From Microbaculum marinum (GTDB lineage Bacteria > Pseudomonadota > Alphaproteobacteria > Rhizobiales > Tepidamorphaceae), in the NCBI RefSeq assembly GCF_042646165.1, contig NZ_JBHRTC010000028.1: DNA of 64,000 nt, one strand, 5' to 3'. Within the stretch, counting starts at the first letter, position 1. Each line of letters opens with the position of its first letter. Made by a program: the position numbers and the translations under genes. Under the pieces are notes generated by a model, which was not told the DNA's origin, ran no database searches, and saw only the letters and a program-made list of their open reading frames with translations. This document shows, piece after piece, positions 46,119 to 54,102 of this stretch.

Positions 46119-47561
46119 TCAGGCGGGTGCCGGATTGAGCGACGGTCTGCGGTCGAACCAGGGCCGTAGCGCCTCCAGCTGGGCGGCCAGTTGCAGAAGC
46201 GTCGCGTCCTCGCCGTAGCGACCGACGACCTGCACGCCGATCGGCAGGCCGTCCGTGCTCCAGGCAAGCGGCAGGCTGATCGCCGGCTGGCCCGTCGCGT
46301 TGAACGGGCCTGCGAACGGCGCGACCCCGAACAGCCGGCCGAGGAAGACGTCGACGTCGGTCTCCTCGGTGGACAGGACGCCGAGCCTCGGCGGCGGTGT
46401 CGTCAGGGTCGGCGTCACCAGGATGTCGTGGCTGTCGAAGAATGCGGCGAGGCGGCGCACCTCCCGGTTCATGACCGCCATCGCGCCGACATAGGCGGCA
46501 AGCGTGGTGGCGCGGCTGCGGTCCAGCACGGCGTGGGACTGCGGCTCGAGGTCGTCGGCCTCGATCGGGCGTCCGCGCTGCTTCGCCCACATGTCGGCTA
46601 GCGGGGCGAGGCCGCCCATCAGGACGAGCATCATCGCGTCGATCAGCGCGGCGTAGTCGAACTCCGGCTTTGCCTCTTCGACGACGTGACCGGCTTCGGC
46701 GAGCAGCGCGGCGGTGTCGCGCACCGCTGCGGCGCATTCGGGATCGACGGGCGTGCCGTCGAAATGGCTGTCGAGGAAGCCCGCGCGCAGCCTCCGCGGC
46801 GCCTCGCCGATCAGGTCTGCGAACGGGCGCTGCGGCCTGGGTGAGAAGAATGGTGCGCCGGTGTCGGGGCCGCTCGTGACGTCGAGGATCGCCGCGCAGT
46901 CGCGCACGGTGCGGGTCACGGCGTGCTCGTGGCTGATTCCGTGATTGCCGTCGCCGCGATGCGGTCCGTACGGATTGAGGCCGCGCGTCGGCTTCAGGCC
47001 GACCAGGCCGTTCGCCGAGGCGGGGATGCGGATCGACCCGGCGGAATCGGTCGCGTGGGCGGCCGGCAGCATGCCGCTGGCGACCGCCGCGCCGGCGCCG
47101 CCGCTCGAGCCGCCGGCGATCCGCTCGCGGTTCCACGGATTGCGCGTCGGCCCGTAGGCGCGCGGCTCCGTCGAGGCGCTCAGCCCCAGTTCCGGTGAAT
47201 TGGTACGGCCGAGGAAGACGAAACCGGCCCTGCGCAGCCGTGCGACGAGGTTTGAATCGAAGTCGAACACCATGCCCTGGAAGAAGCGGCTGCCATTGGT
47301 CAGCGGCACACCCTTCACGGGGGCGTGCAGGTCCTTGATCAGGTAGGGGACGCCGTGGAAGGGACCCGGCTCCGTGCCGGCGTCAAGCCCGGCAAGCGCC
47401 TCTTCGTAGCACGTGTGGATCACCGCGTTGACCAGTGGATTGAGCGCCTCGATCCGGGCGATCGCCGTCTCGACGACCTCGCGGGCGGAGACCTCGCCGC
47501 CGGCGACCAGCGCCGCGAGGCCGACCGCGTCGCGACTTTCCCAGTCCGTTTGCGAGATCAT
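46119..47561 (-). CDS. amidase (amidase signature family)
   Basis: A 480-residue amidase. The catalytic lysine is in [12 protein letters not shown], and the Ser-cis-Ser pair in [19 protein letters not shown] and [13 protein letters not shown]. Length and order fit the family. ATG at 47561 overlaps the stop of the cupin-HTH regulator by four bases (ATGA), so both are translated from one mRNA. The adjacent TRAP transporter and cyclodeaminase-family enzyme suggest use of an amide or amino-acid derivative, an inference. Confidence 0.92.
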   Translation of the reverse strand: MISQTDWESRDAVGLAALVAGGEVSAREVVETAIARIEALNPLVNAVIHTCYEEALAGLDAGTEPGPFHGVPYLIKDLHAPVKGVPLTNGSRFFQGMVFDFDSNLVARLRRAGFVFLGRTNSPELGLSASTEPRAYGPTRNPWNRERIAGGSSGGAGAAVASGMLPAAHATDSAGSIRIPASANGLVGLKPTRGLNPYGPHRGDGNHGISHEHAVTRTVRDCAAILDVTSGPDTGAPFFSPRPQRPFADLIGEAPRRLRAGFLDSHFDGTPVDPECAAAVRDTAALLAEAGHVVEEAKPEFDYAALIDAMMLVLMGGLAPLADMWAKQRGRPIEADDLEPQSHAVLDRSRATTLAAYVGAMAVMNREVRRLAAFFDSHDILVTPTLTTPPPRLGVLSTEETDVDVFLGRLFGVAPFAGPFNATGQPAISLPLAWSTDGLPIGVQVVGRYGEDATLLQLAAQLEALRPWFDRRPSLNPAPA

Positions 47562-48220
47562 TCCGCCACCCTTTTCGCGCTGATACCGGTTCCTTCCCCA
47601 TTCATGCCGGCGGTGATGTTGAGGATCGTCGCATCCTCCTCGCCGACACTGATGTAGGCATGGCCCATGCCCGCGTCATAGTAGACGCTGTCGCCGGCCT
47701 TGAGGCGCACCGGCGCGTAGAATTCCGCGTGCAGCTCGACCTCGCCGCTCAGCACGAAGACGAGTTCCTCGCCGGGGTGCCTGATCAGCTCGCCGAATTC
47801 CTCGATCGACCGTGCCTTCACGGTGACGAAGGTCGGATCCATCTCCTTCAGCGTCAGGCCGGTCGCCAGCGGCTCGTAGACATAGGCGCCGGTCGGATGC
47901 CGCTTGCGGTCGTCGGCCCGGGTGACGTCGAGGCGCCCCATCCGCACGCCTGCGGGCTTCGGCTTCGGCCCGTTCAGCAGGGTCGTCAGGTCGATGTCGA
48001 GGCCGCGCACAAGCTTCAGCAGCACGTCGTAGGTCGGCGACATTCGGCCGGTCTCGATCTTGGAAACGGTGGAGACCGCAAGTCCCGAGGCGTCGGCGAC
48101 CTCCTTCAGGGTGCGCCCCGTGCTGCGGCGAAGGCCGCGCAGCTGGACCCCGAATGCCGGTTCCGCATCCATACCGGGGGCGCGCAAGTCTGGCGCCGCC
48201 TCCGGTTCCGATCCAGCCAT
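47558..48220 (-). CDS. XRE-family HTH regulator with C-terminal cupin domain
   Basis: A 220-residue regulator. The HTH is at about residues 25-80 (LRGLRRSTGRTLKEVADASG, STVSKIETGRMSPTYDVLLK) and the cupin sensor at about 130-210 (RHPGEELVFVLSGEVELH, LKAGDSVYYDAGMGHAYIS). The ATG at 48220 is preferred to a TTG at 48277. It is divergent from the TRAP genes, with a palindromic site in the 110-base gap, and coupled to the amidase. It probably represses both directions until a ligand is bound. Confidence 0.9.
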   Translation of the reverse strand: MAGSEPEAAPDLRAPGMDAEPAFGVQLRGLRRSTGRTLKEVADASGLAVSTVSKIETGRMSPTYDVLLKLVRGLDIDLTTLLNGPKPKPAGVRMGRLDVTRADDRKRHPTGAYVYEPLATGLTLKEMDPTFVTVKARSIEEFGELIRHPGEELVFVLSGEVELHAEFYAPVRLKAGDSVYYDAGMGHAYISVGEEDATILNITAGMNGEGTGISAKRVAE

Positions 48221-48258
48221 GTCTCGCCTCCATCTGCCGTGTGGTGCAGAACTATCAT

Positions 48259-48295
48259 CGGAAATTTTCTTTGACAATTTTTTCCGTTCGGAAAA
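48259..48295. promoter_or_regulatory. candidate operator/promoter between the cupin-HTH regulator and the TRAP genes
   Basis: TTTTCCGTTCGGAAAA (48280-48295) is a perfect palindrome with 7-bp arms and a 2-base centre. An additional half-site CGGAAA stands at 48259-48264. TTGACA at 48271-48276 is a consensus -35 box, placing the palindrome across the spacer and -10 region of the rightward promoter. This AT-rich patch is the most likely target of the divergent regulator. Confidence 0.6.
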
Positions 48296-48330
48296 CTCTT
48301 GTCCTCAGCGCGGGGGAATGACGATCGGTC

Positions 48331-49653
48331 ATGGCATGGCTCGTCCTGGTTCTGTTCATCCTGGCAAGCCTCGCCGGCGGCGCGGCGATCGCCTACGTGA
48401 CCGGCGCCGCTGCGGTCCTCAGCTTCATCCTCGCCGATTCGAGCCGCTACCTGGCCATCCTGCCACAGCGCATCCTGTCGCAGATCGACGTCTTCACCTT
48501 CCTGGCCATGCCGCTGTTCATTCTTGCCGGCGAGCTGATGAACAGGGGCGGGGTGACGCGGGCGCTGATCGACTTGGCGATGGTGCTGGTCGGCCGCATG
48601 AAGGGCGGGCTCGGCCATGTCAACATCGCCGCCAGCGTGTTCATGGCCGGCATCTCCGGATCGGCGGTCGCCGACGCCGCGGCGCTCACGGCGACGCTCG
48701 TTCCCGAGATGAAGGCGCGCGGATATTCCGCCACCTACGCCGCCGCGCTGACCGCCGCCTCCTCCGTCATCGGGCCGATCATTCCGCCGTCGATCGTCAT
48801 GATCTTCTACGGCGCGCTGATGAACGTCTCGGTCGCAGCATTGTTCGCCGGCGGCCTGCTGCCGGGTCTGCTGGTGGCGCTCGGTCTGTTCGTGATGAAC
48901 GGTATTCTGGCGCGACGGCACGGCTACGGGACCGGCGACGCGCTGGCCATGCCGCCTGCCGGACGGACGCTGGTGCGCGCGGTTCCGGCCCTGTTCGTGC
49001 CGGTGATCATCGTCGCCGGAATCGTCTTCGGCGTGGTGACGCCGACGGAAGCGGCAGCCCTTGCCGTGGTCGCCGCCCTGCTCATCGCGTTCTTCTACCG
49101 CACCATCGAGGCACGCCCGGACGGCGCAACGCCGCTGACCCTGCTCCTGCGCGATATCCGCGACGGTCTGGAGCGCACCGCAGTGCTGACCGGCTCGATC
49201 TTCATGATCCTCTTCGCGGCGGCGATCTTCGGCTACCTGATCGCCATCAGGGACGTGCCGCAGGCGATCACCGACCTGGTCGGCTCGGCCGGCATAGACG
49301 GCCTCGGCTACCTGCTGCTGATCAATCTCGTCTTCTTCGTCGCCGGCATGTTCATGGACGTGACGATGGCGCTGGTGCTGCTGGTGCCGCTGCTGGTGCC
49401 GGCGGCCATCGCCTCGGGCGCCGACCCCGTTCATGTCGGGGTGCTGTCGTGCCTCAACCTGACCATCGGGCTGATCACGCCGCCGTTCGGGGGTTGCCTG
49501 ATGATCGTCTCGGCCACCAGCGGCGTGAACTATCTGCGCCTGTCGCTCGCCGTCCTGCCGTTCATCGCCATCGAGGCCGTGGTGCTGGTGGTGCTGATCC
49601 TGTTTCCCGACATCACGCTTGTCGTTCCTGCCGCGCTCGGGCTGGTCGAATGA
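48331..49653 (+). CDS. TRAP transporter large permease (DctM)
   Basis: A 440-residue membrane protein of the DctM family with about 12 spans. Diagnostic segments are FTFLAMPLFILAGELMNRGG, ISGSAVADAAALTATLVPEM and LITPPFGGCLMIVSATSGV. It is the first TRAP gene here; the receptor and small subunit follow. It drives sodium-dependent uptake of a small organic acid or amino-acid-like solute. Confidence 0.94.
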   Translation: MAWLVLVLFILASLAGGAAIAYVTGAAAVLSFILADSSRYLAILPQRILSQIDVFTFLAMPLFILAGELMNRGGVTRALIDLAMVLVGRMKGGLGHVNIAASVFMAGISGSAVADAAALTATLVPEMKARGYSATYAAALTAASSVIGPIIPPSIVMIFYGALMNVSVAALFAGGLLPGLLVALGLFVMNGILARRHGYGTGDALAMPPAGRTLVRAVPALFVPVIIVAGIVFGVVTPTEAAALAVVAALLIAFFYRTIEARPDGATPLTLLLRDIRDGLERTAVLTGSIFMILFAAAIFGYLIAIRDVPQAITDLVGSAGIDGLGYLLLINLVFFVAGMFMDVTMALVLLVPLLVPAAIASGADPVHVGVLSCLNLTIGLITPPFGGCLMIVSATSGVNYLRLSLAVLPFIAIEAVVLVVLILFPDITLVVPAALGLVE

Positions 49654-49698
49654 GTCCGGCCGCGATCGTGTCGATGCATTCCAATGGGAGGGTATGAA

Positions 49699-50709
49699 AT
49701 GAACCTGTTTGCCAAGACGCCCCTGAAACCTGCCGTTTTCGGCCTCGTCGCCGGAACGCTCGGCGTCCTTGCCACGCTCGCGCCGGCCTCCGCCGAGGAG
49801 ATCAAGATCGCGGTCGGCTGCCCGCCGGTGCCGATCTGCTCGGACTGGGTCTGGGCTGAGGATTTCGCCGCGAAACTGAAGGAAGAGGGGCTCGAGGCGA
49901 AGGTCTTCACCGGCGGCGCGCTCGGCAAGGATCCGGAGGTCGTCGACCAGCTCGCGCAGGGGCTGATCCAGGTCGGCCTGACCAATTTCGTGATGATCAA
50001 GCAGGTCGATCCGGCCGTTCTGGGCTTCCTGGCGCCCTACATGTTCGACGACATGGCGCACATGTTCCGGGCGCTCGACGAAACCGATATCGTCGACTCG
50101 ATCGACGCCAACATGCAGCAACAGGGCATCAAGATCGGCGGCCTGATCGGGCTCGGCGGCACCATCGGGATCTTCAACACCAAGCATCCGGTGACCAGCG
50201 TCGCCGATCTCTCGGACCTGCGGCTCAGAGCGATCGATTCCTCGCAGATGGCGCTGTTCGACGAGTGGGGCGTGCCCGGCGTCGTGGTCGACATGCCGGA
50301 GGTCGCGACCAGCCTGCAGAAGGGGATGATCGACGGCTACGTCAATCCGCCGGTCGTCGCGTTCATCTTCAAGCACACCGATTTCCTCAAGTATTACACC
50401 GATGTAGGCGCGGGGACGCCGATCCGTTCGGTGCTGATGTCGCTCGACTGGTACGACGGCCTCGGCGCCGACGAGAAGCAGAAGGTCGATGCGGCGCTGG
50501 CTTACGCGAACGACCGCAACCGCGACTGGACCTACAAGGCGGCCGAGCAGGAGATCGCCAAGCTGAAGGAGCTCGGCGTCGAGGTGAGCGAGCTTTCGCC
50601 CGAGGCGCGGGCCGAATTCAGGGAAACCTCGCAGAAGGCGTGGGCGGAGCTGATGCCGCCGGAGGCGGTGGAGGCCTTCAAGGCGGCCGCCGGCCGGACC
50701 CGCCAGTAA
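49699..50709 (+). CDS. TRAP transporter substrate-binding protein (DctP)
   Basis: A 336-residue periplasmic receptor with a signal peptide ending near residue 32 (LAPASAEE). It has the DctP-type core: VKVFTGGALGKDPEVVDQL-like (AKVFTGGALGKDPEVVDQLA), LSDLRLRAID with the conserved Arg that binds the ligand carboxylate, and SLQKGMIDGYVNPP. ATG at 49699 has GGAGGG 8 bases upstream. It follows DctM, and a tandem repeat lies between it and the DctQ gene. Confidence 0.92.
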   Translation: MNLFAKTPLKPAVFGLVAGTLGVLATLAPASAEEIKIAVGCPPVPICSDWVWAEDFAAKLKEEGLEAKVFTGGALGKDPEVVDQLAQGLIQVGLTNFVMIKQVDPAVLGFLAPYMFDDMAHMFRALDETDIVDSIDANMQQQGIKIGGLIGLGGTIGIFNTKHPVTSVADLSDLRLRAIDSSQMALFDEWGVPGVVVDMPEVATSLQKGMIDGYVNPPVVAFIFKHTDFLKYYTDVGAGTPIRSVLMSLDWYDGLGADEKQKVDAALAYANDRNRDWTYKAAEQEIAKLKELGVEVSELSPEARAEFRETSQKAWAELMPPEAVEAFKAAAGRTRQ

Positions 50710-50712
50710 CGA

Positions 50713-50767
50713 TGCCGTCGCAGTGCCGTCGGTGTGCCGTCGCCGTGCCGGGAGGGTGCCGTCGATG
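50713..50767 (+). repeat. five-copy 11-bp tandem repeat between dctP and dctQ
   Basis: Five consecutive 11-base units each begin TGCC; four begin TGCCGTCG (TGCCGTCGCAG, TGCCGTCGGTG, TGCCGTCGCCG, then TGCCGGGAGGG, then TGCCGTCGATG). The fourth unit holds the ribosome site GGGAGGG and the fifth ends with the dctQ start codon. The whole intergenic gap is made of this repeat. Confidence 0.8.
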
Positions 50768-51280
50768 CGCCTGAAGAGCGTCATCCTGACAGCCAGCGCC
50801 GCGGCCGAGCGAATATGCCTGCTGGCGGCGATGGCGGCGCTCGCCGGCATGGTCGGCGCGGTCATGCTGCAGATCGTGGCGCGCTACGGTTTCTCCTCGC
50901 CACCGTCGTGGACGGAGGAGCTGGCGCGCTACCTGATGGTCTGGGGCGGGCTGCTCGGGGCGACGGTCGCCTTCAGGCGCGGCAGCGACCCGGTCATCGT
51001 CCAGGCCGATGCGTTCCGCGTCGGGTGGTCGCGGGCGGTGCGCGACGCGGCGCTGGCGGTGACCACGGTGATCTTCCTGGCGCCGGTGCTCTACTACTGC
51101 TTCTTCGGACCCGACATGGCGGTGGCGCGCAGCTTCCTGGTTCGCAACGCCGCCCGCACCTCCGACGGGCTCGGTCTCAACCTGGCGGTCATCGCCGCGT
51201 CGATCCCGGTCACCGTCGCCGTGATCTTCCTGCACCTGGCTGCGCGGCTCGCCGGTGCGAGCAGGCCGGCCGGTTCATGA
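50765..51280 (+). CDS. TRAP transporter small permease (DctQ)
   Basis: A 171-residue protein with four membrane spans and the family motif PPSWTEELARYLMVWGGLLGA near residue 50, which contacts DctM. ATG at 50765 lies in the last unit of the upstream tandem repeat and 5 bases after GGGAGGG. The stop overlaps the next start (ATGA). Confidence 0.9.
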   Translation: MRLKSVILTASAAAERICLLAAMAALAGMVGAVMLQIVARYGFSSPPSWTEELARYLMVWGGLLGATVAFRRGSDPVIVQADAFRVGWSRAVRDAALAVTTVIFLAPVLYYCFFGPDMAVARSFLVRNAARTSDGLGLNLAVIAASIPVTVAVIFLHLAARLAGASRPAGS

Positions 51281-52263
51281 GCTTCGACTTCGACGCCCTG
51301 CAGGTCGTCTCCGGCGCGGCGATCGACGCGGCGCTGCCGCTCGCCGACGGGGTCGAGGTGATCGAGGCGGCGATGCGCGAGGTCTCGGCCGGCCGCGCCG
51401 ACCAGCCGCTGCGCTGGCTGATGCCGCTTGGCGGCGGCAACGGCATGGGCGTAATGCCCGGCGCGATGCGGTCGCCGGCGGTGCACGGGATGAAGCTGAT
51501 CAGCCTCTATCCCGACAACCCGAAGCGCGGCCTGCCGAGCCATCTCGGCATGATGCTCGTGTTCGACTCGCAGACGGGCATGCCGCTGGCGGTGCTCGAC
51601 GCGTCGGTGCTGACCACCCGCCGGACGGCGGCGGCCACGGTGGTGGCGACCCGCGCGCTGGCGCGGCCGGAGGCGCGCGTCCACGCGATACTCGGCACCG
51701 GCGAACTGGCCGAGGCGCATGTCCGCGCGTTCGCCGCGACGATGCCCTTCGCCGAGACCCGGATCTGGGGGCGGCGGCGCGAGGCGGCCGAGGCGCTTGC
51801 CGGCCGGATCGGGGACACCGGCGGCACGATCCGGCCGGTCGTGCGCCTGGAGGATGCTGTCGCCGGGGCGGACGTCGTCACCACCGTGACGGCGGCGCGG
51901 ACGCCGATCCTGTTCGGGCGCGACCTCGAGCCCGGCCAGCACGTCAACCTCGTCGGCGCCAGCATGGCGGACGCCCGCGAGATCGACGACGAGGGGGTGC
52001 GGCGCGGGCGGGTCTATACCGACCTGCGGGCAAGCGCCGAGAGGCAGGCCGGCGAACTGATCGGGGCGATGGCAGCGGGCGCGGTCGGGCCCGAACACCT
52101 GGTCGGCGAGATCGGCGCGGTGCTGCTGGGCGAGCTTGCCGGGCGCAGCGCGGGTGCCGTCGGCGCCGCCGAGATCACGATCTACAAGTCGCACGGAGTA
52201 GCCGCGCAGGACCTGGCCTACGCCGGCGCCGTCCTGGGCCGGCGGATCGCCACGCTACGGTGA
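51277..52263 (+). CDS. ornithine cyclodeaminase / mu-crystallin family protein
   Basis: A 328-residue NAD(P)-dependent enzyme. The Rossmann motif is VHAILGTGELAEAHVRAF, and the substrate region includes MGVMPGAMRSPAVHGMKLIS and LLTTRRTAAATVVATR-like (VLTTRRTAAATVVATRAL). Family members act as ketimine reductases, amino-acid dehydrogenases or cyclodeaminases. It is coupled to dctQ by ATGA, so the TRAP system likely imports its substrate or a precursor. Confidence 0.9.
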   Translation: MSFDFDALQVVSGAAIDAALPLADGVEVIEAAMREVSAGRADQPLRWLMPLGGGNGMGVMPGAMRSPAVHGMKLISLYPDNPKRGLPSHLGMMLVFDSQTGMPLAVLDASVLTTRRTAAATVVATRALARPEARVHAILGTGELAEAHVRAFAATMPFAETRIWGRRREAAEALAGRIGDTGGTIRPVVRLEDAVAGADVVTTVTAARTPILFGRDLEPGQHVNLVGASMADAREIDDEGVRRGRVYTDLRASAERQAGELIGAMAAGAVGPEHLVGEIGAVLLGELAGRSAGAVGAAEITIYKSHGVAAQDLAYAGAVLGRRIATLR

Positions 52264-52285
52264 CATCGGGGGTCCCGAGGCAGCG

Positions 52286-52313
52286 GCCGGCGGCACCGGG
52301 CGCCGTCGCCGGC
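52286..52313 (+). terminator. GC-rich hairpin after the TRAP operon
   Basis: GCCGGCG and CGCCGGC form a perfect 7-bp stem with further internal pairing, 22 bases after the stop at 52263. No T-run follows, so termination strength is uncertain. The rest of the gap up to 52496 holds only the ribosome site of the next gene. Confidence 0.35.
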
Positions 52314-52496
52314 TCGCGCCCTCCCGATCGCGCCGGCACCGCCGCTTCACGGGCGTGGACTTTTCCGCGGCATCGGTGCATCTAGGGGCATGCGCCGCAG
52401 CAATCCTTCTGCATGATCCCCCTCGGGAGGACGGCGGGGATTGTCCGAAGGCCGGCGGCGCGACCCTGGACGATCCTGCAATCAGAAGGTGCCGGC

Positions 52497-53750
52497 ATGC
52501 ACGATCCCCTCCCGGAGGAGACAGCCGACAGGCGTGAGGCGGAGCGCCTCGAGTCGCTGGACCGGTACGACATTCTGGATACGCCGCCGGAGCCGAACTT
52601 CGACAAGTTCACCCGCCTGACCAGAAAGCTGTTCGGCACACCGACGGCGCTGGTCTCGTTCATCGACGCGCATCGGCAGTGGTACAAGGCCCGCGACGGC
52701 GCCGAGGCGAGCGAGGTGCCGCGCAGCGATTCCTTCTGCACGCGGCTGATCGAGGACGGCGAGCCGCTCATCGTGCGCGACGCCGCGGCCGACCCCAGGT
52801 TCTCCGGGAACCCGTACGTCCTCGGCGCGCCATACGTCCGTTTCTACGCCGGCGTGCCCCTGAGGTCGGAGGACGGCAACATCATCGGCTCCATCTGCAC
52901 GATCGATACGGTTCCCCGCCAGGTCGACGAGGGGCAGCTGGCGATGCTCACCGATCTGGGCGAGATGGTGATGGAGGAACTGAACCTGCGCCGGCTCGCC
53001 ACGCGCGACGCCCTGACCGGGGCACTGTCGCGCCGGGAGTTGCGGGAGCAGGCCGGCCAGGCCCTGGCGCTGGCGCAGCGCCACGGGCACAAGCTCAGCT
53101 GCGCGATCCTCGACCTCGACCACTTCAAGGAGATCAACGACGGCTACGGCCACCTGGCCGGGGACAGGGTGCTGGCGAAAGTGATCGCCACCTGCACCAA
53201 GATGCTCCGCCGGACCGACCTGATCGGCCGGCTGGGCGGCGAGGAATTCGCGTTCGTGTTCCCCGAGACCGGCGGCCGGGACGCGGCCGCCATCGCCGAG
53301 AAGCTGCGCGTCGCGATCGCCGAATCCGCCGTCGATCTCGGTCCGGCGACGGTCAGGCCAACCGGCAGCTTCGGCGTCGCGTCGCTCGCCGACCTGCCGC
53401 TCGATTTCGACACGTTCCTGGCCCAGGCGGACGAGGCGCTCTACGAGGCGAAGGCGGCGGGACGGAACCGCGTGGCGGTCTGGGACAAGTCGGTGTCGCT
53501 GTCCCTGGCGAACCGGCGGCGGGTGCTGAAGAGCGGCCGCATCCTCGCCGGCGACGACAGCGCCGCGGTGGACTGCACGGTGCGAAGCCTGTCGGCGCGC
53601 GGCGCCGGCATCGACGTGTCGGACCCTGCCGCGCTGCCGGCGCAGTTCGACCTGCAGATCGCCTCGGACGGTCTCAGGCGCCGCTGCCGCGTCGTGTCGC
53701 TCACCGACAACCGCGTCGAGCTGGCATTCGAGCCGCGCAAGGCGTCGTAG
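52497..53750 (+). CDS. diguanylate cyclase with GAF and PilZ domains
   Basis: A 417-residue cytosolic protein. A GAF sensor spans about residues 25-165 (LTRKLFGTPTALVSFIDAHR; SFCTRLIEDGEPLIVRDA), a GGEEF domain about 170-335 (active site RLGGEEFAF, with the product-inhibition I-site RRTD directly upstream) and a PilZ-like domain about 340-415 (NRRRVLKSGRI, SLSARGAGI). It should make c-di-GMP and also bind it. ATG at 52497 with AGAAGG upstream is chosen over the longer frame from 52413. It stands alone. Confidence 0.9.
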   Translation: MHDPLPEETADRREAERLESLDRYDILDTPPEPNFDKFTRLTRKLFGTPTALVSFIDAHRQWYKARDGAEASEVPRSDSFCTRLIEDGEPLIVRDAAADPRFSGNPYVLGAPYVRFYAGVPLRSEDGNIIGSICTIDTVPRQVDEGQLAMLTDLGEMVMEELNLRRLATRDALTGALSRRELREQAGQALALAQRHGHKLSCAILDLDHFKEINDGYGHLAGDRVLAKVIATCTKMLRRTDLIGRLGGEEFAFVFPETGGRDAAAIAEKLRVAIAESAVDLGPATVRPTGSFGVASLADLPLDFDTFLAQADEALYEAKAAGRNRVAVWDKSVSLSLANRRRVLKSGRILAGDDSAAVDCTVRSLSARGAGIDVSDPAALPAQFDLQIASDGLRRRCRVVSLTDNRVELAFEPRKAS

Positions 53751-54102
53751 TGCAGAGGCTACGGGTCGGCGCGTCCGGGGCGACCCTTCGATCAGGCGGA
53801 CCCGAGCCGCTCGGCGCTCCGTACTCGTCCAGTAGCCGAATTCACTGAACATTCCATCCACGTCCCGGGCGGTGCCGCTTGGGGTCGAAAAGGCACGTGC
53901 AGCTTACGTTGCAGTGCAGCATACTTTTCGGTTGCGTAGTTTAGTAAATCTGGTTCTACTAAACACGAATACTAAACACGAACACCAAACACGCCGGGTC
54001 GAACCGGCACACGGGGACACGGGCCGCCGGAGCGGCCGGTGGTGCGTTCGGCAGTCGAGGCTCATCGGGCCCTTCCGGACGCGGGATCGCAAGGAGGACC
54101 TC
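53751..54102. other. regulatory region upstream of the ABC transporter-Dha operon
   Basis: No gene is seen in 352 bases. The stretch 53925-53995 is markedly AT-rich and holds an inverted repeat and three 13-bp direct repeats, described separately. A strong ribosome site (AAGGAGG) precedes the ATG at 54103. Confidence 0.5.
53939..53995 (+). promoter_or_regulatory. operator-like array: inverted repeat plus 13-bp tandem repeats
   Basis: GTTTAGTA (53939-53946) and TACTAAAC (53957-53964) form an 8-bp inverted repeat. TACTAAACACGAA occurs twice in perfect tandem (53957-53969, 53970-53982), and a third, diverged copy is at 53983-53995. Phasing is 13 bases, a little over one helical turn. Multiple direct sites of this kind usually bind an oligomeric regulator of the downstream carbohydrate genes. 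Confidence 0.7.
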
